The position numbers and the translations under genes are program-made. Positions 12,095 to 18,046 of a stretch of DNA of 18,046 nucleotides are shown piece by piece. The notes beneath the pieces are model-generated. The model saw only the letters and a list, made by a program, of their open reading frames with translations, was not told the DNA's origin and ran no database searches. The DNA comes from Candidatus Kapaibacterium sp. GTDB lineage: Bacteria; Bacteroidota; Ignavibacteria; Kapaibacteriales; UBA961. Position 1 is the stretch's first letter, and every line of letters begins with the position of its first letter. The stretch covers positions 1-18,046 of the forward strand of contig JALRHN010000026.1 in NCBI GenBank assembly GCA_023259575.1, read 5' to 3'.

Positions 12095-14644
12095 ATGAAC
12101 ACAGATAATCACGTTTTTAACCTTGACAAAACACTTCATGAGTTAAAACACTATTTGCCAAGCCAAAAAACTCTAAAAGATTTTATTCATCATAATTCAT
12201 TACATCCCTTTCAAAATGAAAGATTTTATGATGGTATTTTTAGAGCTTCTAAAATATTTGGATATAAAGCAACTTTACAACTACAGGATTACAGAACATT
12301 ATTTAAACTAAATCGAATAAAAGAGCATGTAATAGATAGAATTATTATCAATCGTAAAGGAAGTGATGCATTAGAAGAATGGGTTGAAAAAGTATTAATT
12401 AATGAATATGATGAAAATATAGAACCTCGAATAAACAAATTTCGTAGTGATTGGAAAAGAGTATACAAAATAGATTTAGATTCACTTGTTCATCCCTTAC
12501 TATATCGTATTCTTTGTTCATATCTAGATCAAGGAATTTCTCTTTGGCAATTTCCTATTCATCCCAATGGTTTTTTAGCTTCAATTCGTGAATTAGAGTC
12601 TAATTCGCATGTTTCATTTTTTAAGACAAAAAAAGTACAATCTTTACTTCAAGATGCATCTATAACCATGTTAGATTTACTACAAGTTATAGTTGGTGAT
12701 GAACACTATTATGAACAGTATCTGTTTGATTTATGCTTTAGTCATAGAGGTTGGAGTGGCATTATTGGAGTTATAGAAGATAATCCTGGTACATTATTAA
12801 TCGACAAAATCATTTCATTACAGGATATGATTCATGTTGAATTATTGATGGAATATGATACTTTACTTGATCAATTAGGTGATTCATGGAAACCACTTTC
12901 ACATACAGCTCAGCAACCACCAATTGATCTATTTTCTCCAGTAGAATCCTCGGAATTAGAGGAAGTATTAAAAATATGGCAAGATTCATTTGAATGGAGC
13001 TATTATGATGAAGTTATTAATGGTATTAAAACTAATAGTACAAGACAAAAAACACATGCTAAGAACATTTCATTTCAAGCTATTTTTTGTATTGATGAAA
13101 GAGAATGTTCTTTACGTAGACATATCGAATATATAGCTGATGATTGCGAAACTTTTGGAGCGCCAGGATTTTTTGGAGTGGAGTTTTATTTTAAACCAAT
13201 TGGTGCAAAATTTAAAGATAAATTATGTCCAGCACCTGTATATCCAAGATATTTAATTAAGGAATATGATGCTCATGATCATCATCAGCAAGATATCATG
13301 TTTAATAAATCCATATTTACATTAGTACATGGATTTATTATAACAATAGGATTAGGATTATCATCAATCTGGAAATTATTGCAAATTATTTTTATGCCGA
13401 AAATGAGTCCTTCAATATCGGATGCATTTTCTCATATGAATAAGTATAGCAAACTTACGGTTGTGAATCAATCAACACATGATATTGAAGATGGACTTCA
13501 AATAGGATTTACCATCCAAGAAATGTCAGATAGGGTCTATAATTTTTTGAAAGGTATTGGATTAATACAATCCTTTTCACCCTTGATTTATATCATTGCT
13601 CATGGAAGCAGTAGTGCTAATAATCCTCATCATGGGGCACATGATTGCGGTGCATGTAGTGGAAGACCTGGTTGCGTAAATGCCAGAGTATTTTCAATAA
13701 TGGCAAATCATCCAGAAGTACGTCATCTATTAAAGATGAAAGGGATAGATATTCCAGATTCGACTGTATTTATACCTGCAATGCATGATACAGCAAGCGA
13801 TGTAATTGAATATTATGATGATAATAATGTTGATGAACATATAAATCAAAAGCATAAAATTATTAAGCAACAATTTGAACAAGCTTTAGATTTAAATGCA
13901 AAAGAACGTTCTCGTCGTTTTGCATCGATTAACACATTGCAAGATATTCATAAGATTAGAAAAGCAATTGAACAAAGATCGGTTTCAATGTTTGAGCCTA
14001 GGCCAGAATTAGGGCATGGAACAAACTCTCTTGCAATTATTGGTAGAAGAAATATTACAAAAGGCTTATACTTAGATAGGCGTGCATTTTTAAATTCATA
14101 TGATTATAGAACCGATCTAGATGGAACATTCTTAGCTAATGTTATGGCGCCGATAGGAGTGGTATGTGGAGGAATTAATCTTGAATATTATTTTTCTAGG
14201 GTTGACAATGTAAAATTAGGATGTGGAACCAAATTACCGCATAATGTTATGGGATTAATAGGTGTTGCAAATAGTATTGATGGTGATTTACGTCCAGGAT
14301 TACCATGGCAAATGATAGAACCTCATGATCCAGTAAGACTTTTAGTTATAGTAGAACATTTTCCTGAAATAGTACTCAAAACTATACAATCAAGTGCAGC
14401 TATGTATGAATGGTATAAAAATGAATGGATTCATATTGTTGCCATGCATCCAGAAACTCAAGAGTTTTTTTATTTCAGTAAAGAACATTTTAGACATTAT
14501 CATGTACAACCATTGGCTATTAAATCAATAGATAATGTCCACCATTTATTCGAAGAAGCTCCTGAAATGATTACAAATCATATAAAACATGCAACGTTTG
14601 AAAATTTACCTATCTATCAAATTGAAAGTAATATATCATGTTAA
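12095..14644 (+). CDS. dabA: DabA (DUF2309), inorganic-carbon transporter catalytic subunit
   Basis: An 849-aa member of the DUF2309/DabA family, the soluble beta-carbonic-anhydrase-like half of the DAB complex, which hydrates CO2 to bicarbonate inside the cell when driven by ion flow through DabB. The zinc-site residues known from characterised DabA are all visible with the right spacing: Cys332 and Asp334 in FCIDERECSLRRH, His503 in AHGSSSANNP and Cys518 in HDCGACSGRPGC, with Arg at 336. The N-terminus has the usual LKHYLPSQKTLKDFIHHNSLHPFQ segment, and residues about 408-433 are hydrophobic (FIITIGLGLSSIWKLLQIIF), possibly a membrane-facing patch. Length is within the family range and nothing looks truncated. 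It overlaps dabB by 7 bp and follows the SulP gene by 29 bp, so the genes are almost certainly co-transcribed. Confidence 0.93.
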   Translation: MNTDNHVFNLDKTLHELKHYLPSQKTLKDFIHHNSLHPFQNERFYDGIFRASKIFGYKATLQLQDYRTLFKLNRIKEHVIDRIIINRKGSDALEEWVEKVLINEYDENIEPRINKFRSDWKRVYKIDLDSLVHPLLYRILCSYLDQGISLWQFPIHPNGFLASIRELESNSHVSFFKTKKVQSLLQDASITMLDLLQVIVGDEHYYEQYLFDLCFSHRGWSGIIGVIEDNPGTLLIDKIISLQDMIHVELLMEYDTLLDQLGDSWKPLSHTAQQPPIDLFSPVESSELEEVLKIWQDSFEWSYYDEVINGIKTNSTRQKTHAKNISFQAIFCIDERECSLRRHIEYIADDCETFGAPGFFGVEFYFKPIGAKFKDKLCPAPVYPRYLIKEYDAHDHHQQDIMFNKSIFTLVHGFIITIGLGLSSIWKLLQIIFMPKMSPSISDAFSHMNKYSKLTVVNQSTHDIEDGLQIGFTIQEMSDRVYNFLKGIGLIQSFSPLIYIIAHGSSSANNPHHGAHDCGACSGRPGCVNARVFSIMANHPEVRHLLKMKGIDIPDSTVFIPAMHDTASDVIEYYDDNNVDEHINQKHKIIKQQFEQALDLNAKERSRRFASINTLQDIHKIRKAIEQRSVSMFEPRPELGHGTNSLAIIGRRNITKGLYLDRRAFLNSYDYRTDLDGTFLANVMAPIGVVCGGINLEYYFSRVDNVKLGCGTKLPHNVMGLIGVANSIDGDLRPGLPWQMIEPHDPVRLLVIVEHFPEIVLKTIQSSAAMYEWYKNEWIHIVAMHPETQEFFYFSKEHFRHYHVQPLAIKSIDNVHHLFEEAPEMITNHIKHATFENLPIYQIESNISC

Positions 14645-16506
14645 TTCTATTTATATCATTAAGTATTCTACCAATATTAGGTTTTCTAGTCAGTTTGATA
14701 TTTAAAAATCATCAAGAAAACCAAATTTCTGGTACTGCTATAATAACTACAAGTTTGGTATTATTATGTTCCAGTGTATTATTGATATTCTTTTTAAGTA
14801 TTAATAGTAACCCCATATCATATCATATTATTTCATTATACAAATCTCCTGAATTTGAATTTAGTTTAGACATCTATTATGATCTTATATCTGGTGTTTT
14901 CACAATTGTTGCATCATTTCTGTCACTAATAATCAGCATATTTAGCAAAACATATATGCACAGGGAAAGTGGTTTTAAGAGGTTTTATAATCATTTTTTA
15001 TTATTCTTTATTGGAATGATGATACTGGTAATATCTGGTGATTTCGAAACATTATTTCTTGGATGGGAGATAATTGGCATTTCTTCATTTTTATTAATAT
15101 CCTTTTATAGAGATAGATTTTTGCCTATTAAAAATGCACTGAAGGTATTGTCTTTTTATAGAATTGGAGATGTTGCATTACTTAGCTCTGTATGGTTTTG
15201 CCATCATCTTTTCCAAACAAATATCAATTTTGATGCAATTAGATATAATCATTATGCAATAGCATTAGCTCAAGCTCATCCAATACAAATTTTAATAATT
15301 TCAATATTATTAATTATAGCGGCATCAGTGAAGTCTGGCCAATTACCATTTTCAATATGGCTTCCAAGAGCATTAGAAGGTCCTACTGTTTCAAGTGCAA
15401 TTTTTTATGGTGCATTGTCTGTACATACAGGTGTATTTTTATTGTTAAGGACATATCCAATCTGGCAATATTCTCCATATTCTTCATGGATAATAATATG
15501 CATAGGGGCATTAACATCAATTATTACAACATTAATTGCAAAAGTTCAGTCTACAGCCAAAACTCAAATAGTGTATTCATCAGCCGCACAAATAGGACTA
15601 ATATTTATTGAAATTGGTCTTGGATTTCACACTATTGCTTTATTACATTTTGTAGCTAATGCCTGTTTACGTACCTATCAATTTTTAGTTTCTCCTTCTT
15701 CTATGAGTTATCTGATTCATGATCAGTTTTACTCATATAATCCACATAAAAAAAATCCATTTTCTTATCTCCCAAAGAGTATTCAAAGTACACTATACTT
15801 GTTAAGTATAAAAGAGTTTAATCTTGATTATATATGGTATAGATATCAATGGCAACCCTTTAAAAAGTTAGGTAAATCTTTTCATTTTCTTAGAAATACA
15901 GTTTCAGAAGCATTGTTCTTTGTAATGATGGTAATTGGTCTGATAGTATATATTATTTATCCAATTGATGGCTTAGTACATTATGCATTTATCTCATGGA
16001 TTTATGCAATAATAGCTTTGATATTAATTTTAATAGCGTGGACAGAGCGTATATCAGTTATTAGATCATGGATGTATATTACTCTTAGTCAACTATTTTT
16101 CATGTTATCGATTGTTCAACAACATGCATTTAATATGGTAGAAATATCTCTGTATTTAAGTGGAACTTTGGGTGCATTTTTTATTGGCATATGGAGTTTA
16201 CTAAAAGTGAAATCACAAGAAAACACTATTAGCTTGAATGAATTTCATGGTCATATTTATGAGCATCCCAGATATGGTTTAGTATTCTTGCTTTCTTCTT
16301 TGATGATGATTGGCTTTCCAATTTCTCCTACTTTTATTGGACTTGATATCTTATTCGCAGATATTGAATTTGATCATCAATTCCTATTAATAATAAGTGC
16401 ATTAACATTTGTCATTCTTGAATTAGCTGTTCTTAGAATTTATGCAAGAATATTTCTTGGACAGCATGTAAAAACATATCATGAAACAGCTTTCAGAAGC
16501 TCATAA
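14638..16506 (+). CDS. dabB: DabB, NuoL/MrpA-like proton channel subunit of the DAB complex
   Basis: A 622-aa, very hydrophobic protein of the proton-conducting antiporter family (relatives are NuoL, MrpA and DabB), with about 14-16 predicted helices. It starts inside dabA (ATGTTAA at 14638-14644), which points to translational coupling. Visible family features are FLGWEIIGISSFLLISFYRDR with Glu144, and the stretch VKSGQLPFSIWLPRALEGPT with Lys232, matching the Glu and Lys that carry protons in NuoL. Next to them NuoL's Asp and His (ADAM, LIHA) are replaced by Arg244 and Tyr257 (SAIFYGALSVHTGV), as expected for a member that does not belong to complex I. In the DAB complex it would bind DabA at the membrane and supply cation flow. 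A hydrophilic insert lies at about residues 360-420. Complex I membership is unlikely because no other nuo gene is present. Confidence 0.88.
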   Translation: MLILFISLSILPILGFLVSLIFKNHQENQISGTAIITTSLVLLCSSVLLIFFLSINSNPISYHIISLYKSPEFEFSLDIYYDLISGVFTIVASFLSLIISIFSKTYMHRESGFKRFYNHFLLFFIGMMILVISGDFETLFLGWEIIGISSFLLISFYRDRFLPIKNALKVLSFYRIGDVALLSSVWFCHHLFQTNINFDAIRYNHYAIALAQAHPIQILIISILLIIAASVKSGQLPFSIWLPRALEGPTVSSAIFYGALSVHTGVFLLLRTYPIWQYSPYSSWIIICIGALTSIITTLIAKVQSTAKTQIVYSSAAQIGLIFIEIGLGFHTIALLHFVANACLRTYQFLVSPSSMSYLIHDQFYSYNPHKKNPFSYLPKSIQSTLYLLSIKEFNLDYIWYRYQWQPFKKLGKSFHFLRNTVSEALFFVMMVIGLIVYIIYPIDGLVHYAFISWIYAIIALILILIAWTERISVIRSWMYITLSQLFFMLSIVQQHAFNMVEISLYLSGTLGAFFIGIWSLLKVKSQENTISLNEFHGHIYEHPRYGLVFLLSSLMMIGFPISPTFIGLDILFADIEFDHQFLLIISALTFVILELAVLRIYARIFLGQHVKTYHETAFRSS

Positions 16507-16551
16507 TATGATGATATATAATAAGTTATAAGAAAATAGGATATCAATTAT

Positions 16552-17892
16552 ATGAACAATAAGAATTGTTTACTAGCATTTCTTTTATATATGTTATTTA
16601 CAATCCATGCTTATGCTCAAGGGTCTGGAAATAGTGACAAAAAAGAAATTAAAGATTTAGTGTTAAAGTTAAATGAAGATGGTTCTCATTATTTAAAAAC
16701 CACTTTATTATCTCAGATTTGGGTTAGATATACAGAAAATAACCCTGGAAGTACAATTGATGGTTATCCTGAAGCAGAAACTTTTGATATTGGAATAAGA
16801 CGTTTAAGAGCTCAGATTTTTGGGAAAATATCAGATAAAGTATTTATTTATACTCAATTTGGACAAAACAATTTGTCTTATGATTCACCTAGAAAACAAG
16901 GATTATTTATCCATGATGCCATAGCCGAATTAGAAATTTCTCCTGAATACTGCTCTTTAGGTGCCGGTTTAACTGGTTGGTCAGGCTTATCCAGATATGC
17001 TTCTCCAGCAGTAGGTAGTATTTTATCTTTAGATGCACCCCTTTATCAACAAGCAACAAATGATGTAAATGATCAATTTCTTAGAAAATATAGTATATAT
17101 GCTAAAGGAAAAATCAATCGGTTGGATTATAGAATTGCAATAAGTAAACCATTAACTATTGCAAATACTTCTACACAAAGTTTGTCAATTCAAAATAATT
17201 CTCAATTTTCAATATTACCTGCATCCCCGCAATATCAAGGATATTTTATGTATCAGATATTGGACAAAGAAGCAGATATTGTTCCGTATACCACTGGTAC
17301 ATATCTAGGTAAAAAAAATGTATTATCTGTTGGATGTGGATTTATCACGCAAAAAAATGCAGTATGGCATCGTGAAAATACAAATGATACAATAACTGAG
17401 AATATGCTTCTACTTGCTGCAGATATATTTTATGAACAAATACTTAATAAAGATATAGGCAATGCAATAACTGGTTATGCATGTATTAGCAAATATGATT
17501 ATGGAAAAAAATACATTAGAAATCTAGGAGTTATGAATCCAGCAAATGGAAATAATCAATCAAATATTATAAATGGCGCTGGGAATGCTTTTCCTATATA
17601 TGGAACTGGTACAACTTTTTTTACTCAAATAGGATATCTGTTTCCACAAAATCTTTTATCTACATGGGGTACACTACAAATGTATTCTTGTATGCAATAC
17701 TCATCATATGATGTATTGATTAAACCTATGATAATGTTAGAAGGTGGGGTGAATTGGATTTTAGATGGAAACAGATCAAAAATATCTTTTAATTATCAAA
17801 ATCGTCCTATCTACAATAAAGATTTGATGGGTAATTATTCAATTATTGATCATAAAGGAATGTTTACAATGCAATATCAAATTATGATATAA
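16552..17892 (+). CDS. Phosphate-selective-porin O/P-like outer-membrane channel
   Basis: A 446-aa exported barrel protein. Residues 1-22 form a signal peptide ending in AYA-Q. A short charged linker precedes the conserved Bacteroidota porin start LKLNEDGSHYLKTTLLSQIWVRYTENNPG (about 38-66) and IRRLRAQIFGKISDKVFIYTQFGQNN (about 82-107), where the paired basic residues are typical of OprO/OprP-like anion porins. Alternating strands continue to the end, ...KGMFTMQYQIMI. It lies 45 bp after dabB with no terminator between and ends just before a strong one, so it is the last gene of the cluster. Its likely job is to let bicarbonate or a related anion through the outer membrane for the inner-membrane importers; substrate is inferred from context only. 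AGGA lies about ten bases before the ATG. Confidence 0.82.
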   Translation: MNNKNCLLAFLLYMLFTIHAYAQGSGNSDKKEIKDLVLKLNEDGSHYLKTTLLSQIWVRYTENNPGSTIDGYPEAETFDIGIRRLRAQIFGKISDKVFIYTQFGQNNLSYDSPRKQGLFIHDAIAELEISPEYCSLGAGLTGWSGLSRYASPAVGSILSLDAPLYQQATNDVNDQFLRKYSIYAKGKINRLDYRIAISKPLTIANTSTQSLSIQNNSQFSILPASPQYQGYFMYQILDKEADIVPYTTGTYLGKKNVLSVGCGFITQKNAVWHRENTNDTITENMLLLAADIFYEQILNKDIGNAITGYACISKYDYGKKYIRNLGVMNPANGNNQSNIINGAGNAFPIYGTGTTFFTQIGYLFPQNLLSTWGTLQMYSCMQYSSYDVLIKPMIMLEGGVNWILDGNRSKISFNYQNRPIYNKDLMGNYSIIDHKGMFTMQYQIMI

Positions 17893-17911
17893 GATAATAT
17901 ACCACCCCGAC

Positions 17912-17948
17912 AAAATGCCCGATATAATGTATGTATATCGGGCATTTT
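17912..17948. terminator. Terminator closing the dab cluster, probably bidirectional
   Basis: AAAATGCCCGATAT (17912-17925), a 9-base loop and ATATCGGGCATTTT (17935-17948) form a perfect 14-bp stem ending in a T run. It starts 20 bases after the porin stop and lies four bases from the stop of the convergent minus-strand gene, for which the A run on the other arm provides the T tract. Confidence 0.9.
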
Positions 17949-17951
17949 TAT

Positions 17952-18044
17952 TTATTCTTGTGATTTTTTGCTTTGTAATAATAAAGAATAAGCCCCTTTT
18001 ATGACGATTGACTTTTTTTGTAGATCATCTGGATTGAGTATCTG
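17952..18044 (-). CDS. 3' end of an unidentified convergent gene (partial)
   Basis: On the minus strand one frame is open from the right edge to a TAA at 17952-17954 and encodes about 30 residues with ordinary protein composition (...ILNPDDLQKKSIVIKGAYSLL then LQSKKSQE). The other two minus frames stop earlier. Its position, ending just before the hairpin at 17912-17948, supports a real convergent gene running in from the right. The fragment is too short to assign a family. Confidence 0.5.
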   Translation of the reverse strand, partial: QILNPDDLQKKSIVIKGAYSLLLQSKKSQE

Positions 18045-18046
18045 TA

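Noticed and set aside
14638..16506. Complex I subunit NuoL or a multisubunit Na+/H+ antiporter MrpA
   Set aside because: No other nuo or mrp genes are near, the gene overlaps dabA, and two conserved NuoL positions are changed.

Overview
The window is AT-rich and looks like chromosome of a low-GC Bacteroidota/FCB-group bacterium. The signs are a two-component-type propeller repeat protein, a PorV/PorQ-family outer-membrane protein, a cbb3 oxidase CcoP with a Bacteroidota-like N-terminus, a Bacteroidota-type porin, and promoters of the TTG-N20-TAnnTTTG type. No rRNA, tRNA, CRISPR array or insertion sequence was found. The taxon is inferred from protein style, not from a marker gene.

Left part (1-2126), small accessory genes: the 3' end of a beta-propeller repeat protein, a RibD/DHFR-like reductase, and a HigB-HigA type toxin-antitoxin pair with a well-formed promoter and overlapping palindromic operators. 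A 20-bp exact direct repeat brackets the toxin-antitoxin pair and looks like a relic of a second antitoxin 3' end. A bidirectional terminator closes this part.

Middle part (2138-9570), housekeeping and envelope genes: ccoQ and ccoP (minus strand, without ccoN/ccoO beside them), a divergent PorV/PorQ-like barrel, a convergent 1235-aa AddA-type helicase-nuclease without a visible AddB, an FKBP-type peptidyl-prolyl isomerase lipoprotein, and a family-2-like glycosyltransferase gene split by an apparent one-base deletion.

Right part (9778-17948): a small secreted protein of unknown function, a 239-bp leader rich in CTTGA/TCAAG elements and palindromes, then a four-gene same-strand cluster: a SulP-family anion transporter with STAS domain, dabA (DUF2309), dabB (NuoL-like proton channel subunit) and a phosphate-selective-porin-like outer-membrane channel, ending in a strong hairpin terminator. 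DabA keeps all four residues expected of its carbonic-anhydrase-like zinc site, and dabA/dabB overlap by 7 bp. The simplest reading is an inorganic-carbon uptake operon: the porin lets anions across the outer membrane, SulP may import bicarbonate, and DabAB couples ion flow to one-way hydration of CO2 to bicarbonate in the cytoplasm. No carbonic anhydrase or carboxylase gene lies in the window, so the carbon sink is unknown. The 3' end of a convergent minus-strand gene sits at the right edge.
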